64,000 nucleotides of DNA from Linum tenue (lineage: Eukaryota > Streptophyta > Magnoliopsida > Malpighiales > Linaceae). The position numbers were made by a program, and so were the translations under genes. Positions 55,112 through 64,000 of this stretch are shown piece after piece. How positions within the stretch are numbered: the stretch's first letter is position 1; each line of letters starts with the position of its first letter. The stretch covers positions 30,111,608-30,175,607 of the forward strand of contig CAMGYJ010000010.1 of assembly GCA_946122785.1 (NCBI GenBank), written 5' to 3'. The notes below the pieces were generated by a model. It worked only from the letters and a program-made list of their open reading frames with translations. It was not told the DNA's origin and ran no database searches.

Positions 55112-55312
55112 AGAGGTATACATCTCCTTAGAAACACAACCTTTTTGACAAAAAAGGGGGGATCCGAGGATCGCTTAGAACCCGATTTCCTCAAGAAATG
55201 GGAGGATCATGATGATCGCTCAAGACCACATTTCCTTAGGCATATATTTCCTTATAAAGAGTCTAATTAAGTGACACATTGTATTGATTTAAATTATTGA
55301 AAATAATCAATA
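55112..55312. repeat. Right arm of the inverted repeat inside MULE-2
   Basis: On the minus strand it reads like 46,668-46,850 (TTAGACTCTTTATAAGGAAA, GCCTAAGGAAATGTGGTCTT, AGCGATCATCATGATCC, AAGGAGATGTATACCTCT). The adjoining ATTGATTATTTTCAATAATT recurs at 47,006-47,030, so part of the arm exists in three copies. Confidence 0.75.
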
Positions 55313-55399
55313 TGATTAATAATTAACAAATTTATTTTACAAACCACTAAATTACGCTAACAAAATAAAAAATGACAAGTGATGATAAATAATATGTAC

Positions 55400-55660
55400 C
55401 TTGTGGTTGTTCCAAACATCCCTTGAACGATATGATCTTGGTCATATAACACACTCGGATCAATCGGTTCTTGATCAACATAATATCTTTGATTGTAGAT
55501 ATCAACATCCTCCCTAACCTACGATAGCATAACAACATAAATCAATTAGTATATAGATTAAATAAAATCATTACAACAACAGCAAAATATAGGTAAAATG
55601 AGTACGTACCGCTTGATAGTCATCATAGTAAATACCCTCTTGTTCGAAAAAATTGGTCAT
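55400..55660 (-). pseudogene. First two exons of an unrecognised MULE-2 passenger gene
   Basis: Exon 1 (55610-55660) encodes MTNFFEQEGIYYDDYQA and ends at a GTACGT donor. Exon 2 (55400-55518) follows a CGTAG acceptor and encodes VREDVDIYNQRYYVDQEPID, PSVLYDQDHIVQGMFGTTT in frame, ending at a GTACAT donor. A TATA box (TATATAA on the minus strand near 55,862) and a CT-rich leader lie upstream. The downstream exons are missing, cut off near the inverted repeat. I do not recognise the family. Its position matches the GRF gene of MULE-1. Confidence 0.6.
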
Positions 55661-56243
55661 TTTTTCAGGAACCTGACAGAGATTCGACGGGTTTTGAATG
55701 CAAAACCAAATAAAAGTTTTTTTATGGCAGATCGGACTTAACCGCAACCAACAGACCACTATTTCTAAGGTTTTTGAGTGGAGAGGGGATGGATAGAGAG
55801 ATAAACTTAGAGAGAGAGAAGAATGGGTTTTGGTGTGAAGAAATGAGAGGGATGGGGGGTTATATAGTAGGAGAACCGCCTGGCCAGGGGGCAGTTTTGT
55901 AATTTTCCCTCAACGAAAACCGCGCACACAGCACACGGTTTCCTTTTTCCCACGCTCAAACTGCAACCCCGAGATGCGGTTATCAGTGGGAGACGCGGAC
56001 TACTGAGTTGGCAGACGGTCTCGCCGTTGGATCGCCCCCTAATCCAACGGTTAACAGAAACGCCGCCTTGAGAAGCGGTTTTTGGGCTACCCCACGGGAA
56101 ACCGCCCTTTCGCAGTGCGATTTTCGCTATAACCGCCCCTTCCCCAGGCGGTTTTGAAATTATGGTGGTAGATTTGAATTTTTTTCGTTTTGGGTGGTAG
56201 TTTTAAAAAAAAAATTAAACAGTTGTAGTTTTGGATTTTTCCC
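55661..56243 (-). promoter_or_regulatory. Right subterminal region and promoter of MULE-2
   Basis: Leader and TATA lie at 55,661-55,870. The outer 370 bases carry AACCGCC, GGCGGTTT, GAAGCGGTTTTTGG and AACCGCCCTTTCGCAG words, mirrored in the left subterminal region (44,350-44,550). Such repeated motifs usually bind transposase. Confidence 0.6.
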
Positions 56244-56252
56244 GTTAGTTTC

Positions 56253-56385
56253 CGCCCATCTCCGTTAATGGAGACCGTTATATGTTCATGTGGCAGACAG
56301 AATCCTCTGGTCACCCTAAATTAATTCGAAATTGATGAAACTCCACCCGCCACGTCATTAAAACTCGCCATCTCATCTTGTCAAA
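56253..56385. mobile_element. Continuation of the split MULE-like end
   Basis: See 44,088-44,250. CCGCCCATCTCCGTTAATGG and CCGCCACGTCATTAAAACTC complete the inner part of that terminus. Confidence 0.55.
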
Positions 56386-58130
56386 CCCAACCCAACCCTT
56401 TAACTGGCCTGAACCATGAACCGACATACTCAAACAAAATAATGGTCTTTCCCATATTCCTTTCCCTATCTTAAAACCATGTCATTAGCTAAAAAATTTA
56501 GAAATGTTGAGTTACTTATTAAGGATTTGTTCAAAATTTTACTATGACGTACAAGTGAAACTCTCATTTAATAAGGGATTGCTTGCTTGATGGATTGGGT
56601 GATTGATTTGGTCCATCATGAATTTTTTTAAAATTCATTGTTTGCTTCATGTATTTAGAAGCAACAAATCCGTGGGTTCCAATAACATTTAGGGTTCAAA
56701 TCCGTGAACCCATGGATTGGAAAGTTCCACCTCTTTAAGTGGGAATTGATCATGGAATTTGAAGTCCATCATTTAAGATCAAACTGCCCCTCCTATTTCC
56801 TTTCTTTTCTCATACCAATGAGAGCAATAAGGGTAAATTTCACTTTATACATACAAATCTAATTAACATATTCTATCATGAAATCTATGAAACAAACAAT
56901 GGTATTTTTCAAGTCCATAATGAACTAAAAAACCCTCATATATCCATGATTTTACAAAATAGAAGTTTTACCAAAATCTTTATTTTTCAAATACACGAAG
57001 TAAACTACCCACTTCTTAAAAAAATGTCAAACATTTTTTGTAAGTAGCTGAACAGAAGAAGAGAGTACTATAAAAGTAATTTACTATGGTATAATAATAA
57101 ATTAATAATAATGTATCCCACTATTAAGCTTCCTTTTGCTGTAGGATCTTGTCATTATTAAGCTTCTTTAGCTAACCAAACAAAGAAACCTTTCAATTGT
57201 GCACAATCAGAAAACCTACTTTACACATTGGCAGGAAGTGTTCCAAAGATTTTAAGAGGGTCCTACGAAGTTATGTGGAGACGAGATCACAGGTCATTAT
57301 GCAACTGAATTTTGGTGGGCTCGTTTCATTGTCAAGCAAGAAAAGAAGCCACTAATTAGTAATTAACACCGTGTTATTACACGTGTCGATTAGGTTTCGA
57401 TCTTAAAACATATAGTTCGATTATTAATCGACTCCCATACTCTTCTTATTTCCTATGTATGACTGAATTTATAACACTTGATTTTGTAAAAAAAAATACT
57501 CTGTTTAATACCCGTATGTATTCTATCAGTTTAAAATTTTCGTATCCGTATTATTGTCAAGCTGTTTCATTTTTTTCCGCTCATTTGATGGCTCTCATAC
57601 TAAATACGTATAAAACCCGTGTATCATGTTTAATATCCGTATTTAATTAATTAAATTTTTAACTTTACTATTATTTGTATATTAATTTATTTTTAAAATA
57701 ATTTATTTTTTTATTTATGATTGTTGACATACTATTAAACGTAACTTTAGTTTAGAGACAAAGTAAAATACTAGTACGTATTTTATATGTAACTTTCCCG
57801 TACCGTATTTTACTAACTATGCAAAACACACAAACCACTTTGATTATGAATCTAATTCATATTGTTCCTTATCAAATTGTCAACCACTAGTTGTCTGCCA
57901 CCTGGCCACATTTTCCTTCCACTCAGTTGCAATCAATCGGTTCAAGGCTTGGCAACCCTGACCGACCCGTCGGGTATCCACCCGAAACCCGCCTAGATGG
58001 TTACCAAAATACCAGTCCGACGTGGGTATTTGACGGATTTGGATATGCTCGAAACTCATGAATAGCGGTTGATGGGTGGCGACGGAATTCGTGAGATCCG
58101 CCCCGCCCACGCCTGTATCATAAAAGATGT
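56386..58130. other. Intergenic AT-rich DNA
   Basis: No gene is seen. 57,950-58,110 has GC-rich words (CGACCCGTCGGGTATCCACC) like the subterminal parts of the TAGGGATGGC hAT family, without defined ends. The open frames at 57459-57650 and 57880-58110 show no domain. Confidence 0.4.
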
Positions 58131-58139
58131 CGTTTTAGA

Positions 58140-58700
58140 CGTCGTATATAAACCAAACGGAGGACAGGGGAAAACCCTAATCCTCATTTTTTCTCAGCTT
58201 CCCCATCTGACTGCTCCCATCCCCTTCGAGATCCTCCCCAAATCCTAGATCCCTAGCGATTTTCTCTTCATCAAATCGCCAAACAATCATTCCGCTCAAA
58301 AATCTCATCGATTCCCCACGAATTCCTCCCAATCCAGGCTGTTTAGACAACTATGATTGGTAGTATGCAACAATCATTATCTCCCAATTTGGCCAATTGG
58401 AGGCTAGTTTTGCTGGAAATTTCTTCGGGGAACAGCATGCAGAACCCTGAATTGCCCGCCGCAATCTTCGATTTGTCAATATTGGGGGAAATCGGCGTGA
58501 TATCACACACTGAGATAAGTTCTTTCTCCCTTTTCCTTTCGCATTCTGTTGCACCGAATGGTTTCTTCCTTCTTCTCGTATATATTGTAACCTCTCGCTT
58601 AATTTCAGGGTGACTGGTCAGCCTAACTTCTTCCCTAAACCCATTACCTTCACTCTGCTCAAAGCACAGTCGAGGTAATCACAAACTTCTGCCTTCATTT
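58140..58700 (+). pseudogene. Promoter and first exons of an unidentified host gene, cut by a copia LTR
   Basis: TATA box TATATAAACC at 58,145, the telo-box AAACCCTAAT at 58,173-58,182, a CT-rich leader, then ATG 58352 (MIGSMQQSLSPNLANWRLVL) or ATG 58438 (MQNPELPAAIFDLSILGEIG). A TTTCAG acceptor near 58,611 precedes VTGQPNFFPKPITFTLLKAQ and SR, then GTAATC as donor, in a consistent gene-like style. The copia LTR starts at 58,805 and nothing further is recognisable. The family is not identified. Confidence 0.45.
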
Positions 58701-58804
58701 CTCCATATTCATGAGCTAGGTCTTTATCAATCGATGAATGCTAATGTTATTTTGTTTGTTTTAACTTTGTTTGGGAGTTTTTCAAGTTCACCTTAGCCAT
58801 CAGC

Positions 58805-59281
58805 TGTTAGAAACCGAACAGAAAAATTAGGGTTACCGATCTGACTGAGTCGCGGACTAGGTCGCTCTCTTTAAGACGTTCGCGGCACTGCCTTCGTTGC
58901 GCACGGCAGACTATCAGCCGGTCGCCTCCAGGATAAAACAGCCATTCTTATTTTGTTGCTCATCGATTTTGTGCGAAAACCGGAGCTCTATGAACTCACT
59001 CTCTATCTCGTGTTTCTGCTCTCTGAGGTGGTGTTTAGAGGGTCTAGGGGACTGCTATTTATAGGAGCAGAAAACCTAGAATATTCCCTCTTTCTTTGGG
59101 AATAAGCCACATTTAATTAGGAAGATAATTACTTCCACAATTAAAATATATTATATTAAGATAATTAATCATAATTATCTCCATAATATTCTTTTTATTA
59201 ATTATCCTTCTTATTTTCGTATCTAGAAAGAATACAGGATAATTAATTCAATATAGCTTTCAAAGCTATTCATTCCCAACA
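58805..59281 (-). repeat. 3' LTR of a minus-strand copia element
   Basis: 477 bp running TGTTAGAAACCG to ATTCCCAACA on the plus strand. It is followed by ATCCCCCACTT, i.e. AAGTGGGGGAT on the minus strand as polypurine tract. A minus-strand TATA box CTATAAATAGCAG lies at 59,053-59,065. A second LTR was not found to the right. Confidence 0.75.
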
Positions 59282-62200
59282 ATCCCCCACTTGAATAGTT
59301 TTGAAACTATCTCTGAGCATCAACAGATCCATAAGATCGGGCATAAGCTAAGGTATCGCGAAGATTTGAACCTTAACGTAGTGGTTACACTTCCGATTTC
59401 ATAAGGGTGACTCGTAGTCTTGAACCCTATCTCAGACAATGTAGCACACCGGATCTTTTCATTGAGTGATATTCTCTCATAGGCCGTGCGTTTATGGCCA
59501 TGCACGTTATCCCGGTTTAGTGAACGCTCTAGCAACTTTGTGCCTCCAAAGTTCCATAGGGAGCGGCCCCACTCCCACATTCACATAGGTGAGTCTATCA
59601 GGAGTACCCCCAAAGTAAAGTACTCCACCCCACATAGGGTATAGATCTCATTAAGAGTTGTTAACTCAACCTCCATTGCTTTGGGATTCATGCTTCACTA
59701 TGCATGAACTTTTCGCATACTACTCATGACTTGTTATTACCCATTGAACCCATTTCTTGGGATCTCCAGTCTATTGGGTCGGGTTACCATCACTTGTAGT
59801 CCGTGGTTCGGTAGGCATAAGTCACATACCCTTGGCGGTATTTTGGACTTTCTCTCTAGATAATCCTTTCGTCAAAGGATCAGCTAGATTCTGTTAGGAC
59901 CTTACATGATCCACCCTCATTGCTCCTATCGTTAGGAGTTCTCTTACAGTACTGTGCTTACGACAAATTTGTCGTTTCTTTTCGTTCTAGAACCGGTTCC
60001 CTTCTTTTGCAATAGCTGCGGTGCTATCACAATTAATCAACTACCGGAGGGATCGGTCTTTTCCCATAAGGGAATCTCTAGTAGTGACCCTCTCAATCAA
60101 CTTTCCTCTTTACTAGCCATTGCTAGTTCTATCATTTCTGATTTCTTAGTTGATTGAGTCAGGATCGTTTACTTCTTAGACTTCCAAGACATAGCTTCTT
60201 TATCGATGTTTAAAACACATCCTCTTGTCTTGGAGTCCTCTATAGGGTATTCTAATCCGCATCACTATACCCTACCAATACAGCGAAACCTTTGATAACA
60301 AATACCAAGGTTTTTCTGTTCTTTTAAGGTGTCTCATGACCCCTTTCAATAGCATTTCAATGCTTCATACTAGGACAATCAGTAAGCCTGCCAAGTACCC
60401 CCACTATGTCGGGTCTCATGTTTACCAGCTGCCTCACGCAGACTGTCGATGCTAGTATATTCTAACTTTCTCTGTTTCTCACACTGTTTCCAGTGTTCTT
60501 TAATATTTACACTAGCATCATCAACCATTTATGCAGGCATACTGCTTGTATTTCTTCTAGATCTTAACTATGTAGTTAAACTGATCTAGAGGAAATCTAT
60601 TCATAGTCATAGTTACATGGATCTCCTAGCTTACACAAGCTTCATCGAGAACATTCAAAATTCTCAAACATGGTTTTTTCATATCGACATCACGATTCTT
60701 TGTACCAAAGATCGACGTGTCATTCATAATGCAAGTGTCATTCTAAAATTTTTACTGAATGCACTTGTCACTTTCACTTTTAAAACCATGAGAGAGAACC
60801 AGTTTATCCATGCCATCGTCTTAGAGTCTATTTCAAATCTTACAATGATTTGTCTAACTATAGACTCCCTAAGCATGTTCAGGAATAACAACCCTATAGG
60901 TTGTCCCATGTAGATTTCTCTATCTAAATCACCATTCACAGAAACATGTTTAACGATCCATCTGACGCACAACACTAGCAATCAGAACATACTTGGATGT
61001 TATTCTACATATGGTGAATAGATAACAAGAAAATTTACAATTTTTTTCCTTTTCTCTTAAAGCCTTAGCTATTAGGCGATCCTTATACTCATAATCTAAA
61101 CCAATAGGTTTCACTTTTCTTTTAAGAATCCATTTATTACCCATGACTTCATTGTCAAGAGGTAATTCTCCAAGATGCCAAATCTTGTTCGATTCTATCG
61201 AGATATTACCCAAGGCTTTTCAACCAAGAGGTAACTCTACAAGATTTTAAGTCTTATTAGACTCCAATAATTCCATTTCGTTAACAATGGATTCTCCCAC
61301 AATTCTGCATCTTTATGGAAGTTCGAACTTCTAGCAGACTTGTAGGATCTTTCTTTCTTAGGGTGTAAATAACAAATTCATAACCAAAAACCTTACGAGA
61401 TTTCAGGTTCATTTGTTTCTTCTGAGTTTAAACTCAGATTTATTACCCCCACTGGTTCCATTATTTCTAATAGTAGGCAGGACACTACCCCCACTATTTC
61501 TTGATTTAAAATGGAAGTTTCTTGGCATTAATGGATTTCAAAACAACATGAGTATTTCGTTTCATAGGAACTATGTGTTTTAATTGTAAACAACATAAAA
61601 CACACTCATATGCTCTTCTAGTTATCATGCTACACTGATTTTCTAACGCTACCACTTGCATGCCACATATCGAATAATCAGTGCAACCATAATGCAACTA
61701 GGCATTTCAAATCATTTCGAATAACTAGTTAGGCAACCAGAGCACTCTAAAGAGCAATAAATCATTTATTGTCTTTTCCATCAAGTTTACCCATATCAAA
61801 TTAAATCAGATCTATCGATTCTGATTCTCTAACCACATATTTATGGGTCATTTAGCTTGAATATACAAAATTCATATTTTTCTCAAGCATCCAATAATAA
61901 TATGGGAATGCGATATAAGATATTCTAATTCTTCACAAAAACACACTTGGAAGAATTTATCTTATCTACTTAACCATTCCTTACATCTAGGATAGTCAAT
62001 GACTTTCTAGAGGTATGGTTCTCTTCCACTTTCCTAGAACCATCGTCAATAGTGGTGAGCGTCTTACCCAACAACACTTTCTCCTTCAATACGCCTCAAT
62101 TATGTATGATTGAGCTTAGCTCGTTTATCACACACATGCCTTGAGGCGGCAGTTTCCAACAACCATTCTTCAGAGTTACCATTAAGGCTAACCTCTGTCA

Positions 62201-62830
62201 TCACCTAAGCGATTATTATTGCCAAATCCTCTTCTTTAATCAAGTTAACACAATACTATGTTAAACTTGCTCTAACACTTTCGTGTCATATGACCTAGTT
62301 TTTCTCAAATTTAATTGAGAAACATAGCGTCATTCTTAGAGAATTGTGTGACAATCTTATGGTTACCACAATGGGTACCATTCTAATTGGTGTGGATCTG
62401 GTTCAGCTTGCTGCTCTCATTCTTGAAACTTTAATGTTTCACAGCAACCTAAGTGGTTCGTGTAATACTAATAATAGTAATTCTTACAATATCGTTATTA
62501 TGGGCAACAAACCCATTCTATTCCCATATATTTTTCACATATATGCATTTAGACAAAATCATTCTTTTCATAGCATGCATTCAATTTATACTCTAATCAT
62601 TGGAAAAGACACATCTCAATGTCAAGCATTGACTCTAGCTTCTCTAGCATTCTCAAAATTTATCAATCTCATGCATAGAGCTATATTGGATAAGTTCCAA
62701 TCTATCATTCATGAATAACACACGAGAATGATATCAGTTCGTACCTCTTTCGAGAACGCATTGCCTTCTCGAACAATTGAGCTTTACAAAGCTGGAAACA
62801 GGTCGGCCCATCACCACAAATTCATCAGCG
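59282..62830 (-). mobile_element. Degenerate Ty1/copia internal region
   Basis: Only the RT region is clearly recognisable (60,724-61,213). The part at 59,282-59,900 looks like the long 3' non-coding region. Around 61,960-62,110 the minus-strand words KVLLGKTLTTIDDGSRKVE and SLTILDVRNG resemble the gag C-terminus. The whole is riddled with stops. Confidence 0.65.
60724..61213 (-). pseudogene. Copia reverse transcriptase remnant
   Basis: On the minus strand: SNKIWHLGELPLDNEVMGNK, WILKRKVKPIGLDYEYKDRL, IAKALREKE, then ITSKYVLIASV and, in another frame, VSVNGDLDREIYMGQPIGLL. These follow the start of the copia RT (SNKTWELV...GCKWVFKRK, then NGDLxEEIYMxQPEGF). The YVDD active-site region was not found. 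Dead. Confidence 0.75.
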
Positions 62831-63023
62831 TCCATTACATGGCTGGATAGCTTGATTTCTTTAACCTATAATAAATCAAACACGCCTGCTTAACCCACGC
62901 ACATGTCCACCTATCCTTTTTTGCTGATGGGCCTCGAACAATAAATTGGACCGGGCACATTCTTTCATTAACTTGGCCCAACTGACTGCTAGACCCAGTC
63001 TGCCTTCCCGTCGCGAGGCATAC
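62831..63023. other. Spacer to the last hAT element
   Basis: No feature supported. Confidence 0.35.
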
Positions 63024-63031
63024 TTTCGACG

Positions 63032-63737
63032 TAGGGATGGCAACCAAACCCGAACCTACGGGTACCCACCCGACCCAACCCGGTCAACGCGGGTAAAATC
63101 CGTGTTGACGGGTTTTGGGTTGGGTTTGGGTTTAAACCCGTTCACTATTCACCGGATTGGGTTGGGTTTGGGTTTAGGTAAACCCGACCCGTGGGTACCC
63201 GCCCACACATATAATTAATTTTCTCGGTATATTTCATATTTTAAACAACTGATCTTATTTATGTTTGTGGAGACATGTCTAATTTTTTCTTTCTAATTGT
63301 GTAGAATGAAGTTTGTGTTATCGAGTGGAGAGTGAAGAAACTTAATTGAAAGGAAGAAGCCTTCAATTAATATGTTATTTATGGATAATTTATGATTTAC
63401 TTAAATTTTCTTGAGTTTTCTAGATTGCGTTGAACAATTTGTATAGTTAATTTGTGATTTGCTTGAATTTTCTAGAATAGTGTTTTAAATATGGATAATT
63501 TGTATTGAGAGATTGATATTTGACTTTAATTTTGATAGGAACATGTTATTGTAAATTTTTTACGACAAAAACCCGTGGGTACCCATGAACCCGCGGATAC
63601 CCAGCGGGTTGGGTTGGGTTTGAGTTTTTCAAACCCAGTGGGTTTTACCCCGGGTTTTTTCACGGATAAACCCATGGGTTTGGGTTTGGGTTTGGGTTTG
63701 GCAAAACCCGACCCAACCCGACCCATTGCCATCCCTA
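63032..63737. mobile_element. hAT-type element with near-perfect 8-bp duplication
   Basis: The ends are TAGGGATGGCAACCAAACCC and the inverse of ATTGCCATCCCTA. Flanking octamers are TTTCGACG (63024-63031) and TTTCGATG (63738-63745), seven of eight alike. Subterminal regions repeat GGGTTTGGGTTTGGG and CCCGACCCAACCCG; frames there are pure repeat (GLGLGLG words). Non-autonomous, same terminus as 10,457 and 13,467. Confidence 0.85.
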
Positions 63738-63745
63738 TTTCGATG

Positions 63746-64000
63746 TCCTTGTCCAGTAGCCACCTATGTTTCTCGGGCAAAGCAAAGCCAGATAGAAAAG
63801 TTAATTGTAAGTAATTAATTGGACGAGAGCGACATATTATACGTAATTGAAGGGCACAAAACTACTCCCTTCTTTCGTATCCCGGTCCGCCGCTCCAATT
63901 AATTGCCCGGAAGAGCCCACAAATTGCATTCCCATCAAGCTCTCTCTGGTTCACGGTTTTTTTCATCGATTGTTTGGCCGAAATTTTCCCTCGGGAATTC
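63746..64000. other. End of window, possibly upstream of a gene
   Basis: Contains GAGCCCA and CT-rich words (CAAGCTCTCTCTGGTTCACG), the style of a promoter and leader, but no start of a coding frame before the window ends. Confidence 0.25.

Larger units (their letters stand above)
44260..56243. mobile_element. MULE-2 with 9-bp target duplication GTTAGTTTC, split by an LTR element
   Basis: The termini are GGGAAAAATCCAAAACTACT and its inverse (GGATTTTTCCC at the right end). Arms pair through TTTAATTTTTTT, AACTACCACCCAAA and CATAATTTCAAAACCGC (about 110 bp). GTTAGTTTC lies at 44251-44259 and 56244-56252. Without the retrotransposon the element is about 3.9 kb. It carries a truncated transposase on the left (plus strand) and a start of a second gene on the right (minus strand), each with a TATA box. 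Both subterminal regions are dense in AAACCGC and GCGGTTT words. Confidence 0.9.

Noticed and set aside
56520..57010. PIF/Harbinger-like MITE
   Set aside because: Words such as GGGATTGCTTGCTTG and ATTGTTTGCTTCATG suggested one, but the ends could not be paired and no TAA/TTA duplication was found.
63575..63814. GLGLGL-rich frame, and its mate on the other strand
   Set aside because: It is the subterminal GGGTTTGGG repeat of the hAT element.

Overview
The window reads as nuclear DNA of a flowering plant, probably a eudicot. The evidence is a spliced plant-type 40S ribosomal protein S21 gene with telo-box promoter motifs, Ty3/gypsy elements of the Athila kind primed by tRNA-Asp, Mutator-like elements (MULEs) with SWIM-finger transposases, a plant mobile domain (PMD) gene, and many hAT-type elements with 8-bp target duplications. 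The species cannot be told from the sequence. Only one host gene looks clearly alive: RPS21 at 27.8-28.6 kb. Three other host-like pieces are broken or partial: a WKTFIRRF-type gene with a stop at 1.65-2.17 kb, a partial RPS21 copy at 9.5-10.2 kb, and a promoter plus first exon at 58.1-58.7 kb cut by a copia element.

Layout. 0-1.5 kb: remnants of MULE-type DNA, including a GGTCGACC-rich element. 1.6-3.1 kb: broken host-like gene and two MITEs. 3.2-7.6 kb: MULE-1, a nearly complete transposase (one 1-base frameshift, one stop) plus an apparently intact two-exon GRF zinc-finger/membrane-anchor gene on the other strand. 7.6-10.2 kb: a genic fragment, a GTACC minisatellite and the RPS21 partial copy. 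10.4-13.7 kb: hAT elements, one nested in another. 13.7-21.5 kb: a decayed Athila-like element carrying gag-protease and an ATHILA ORF-1-like frame but no reverse transcriptase or integrase. 22.8-25.9 kb: a minus-strand LTR with primer site, split by a 1.09-kb hairpin element and a hAT element. 26.3-27.2 kb: MULE transposase remnant. 27.4-28.7 kb: RPS21. 28.9-34.5 kb: TIR elements and hAT remnants. 34.8-43.8 kb: MULE-3 (9.0 kb) with a PMD gene and a transposase in opposite orientation, and a small LTR element inserted at the inner edge of its right TIR. 44.3-56.2 kb: MULE-2, split by a young 8.05-kb LTR retrotransposon. 58.8-62.8 kb: copia remnant. 63.0-63.7 kb: hAT element.

The most notable object is the 47,065-55,111 retrotransposon. 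It has 1.4-kb LTRs differing by about five substitutions, a 5-bp target duplication, a tRNA-Asp primer site and one intact 924-codon gag-protease frame. That frame jumps from just after the protease to what looks like the last residues of an integrase; the reverse transcriptase, RNase H and integrase core are absent. It must therefore be moved by proteins from elsewhere. The older, oppositely oriented element at 13.7-21.5 kb has the same layout and shares over 1 kb of non-coding 3' sequence with it, although the two LTRs look unrelated. This suggests a family of protein-donor, trans-mobilised elements with conserved cis-acting RNA.

All boundaries come from reading the sequence by eye. Target duplications and terminal repeats were checked base by base; homology calls rest on recognised protein motifs.
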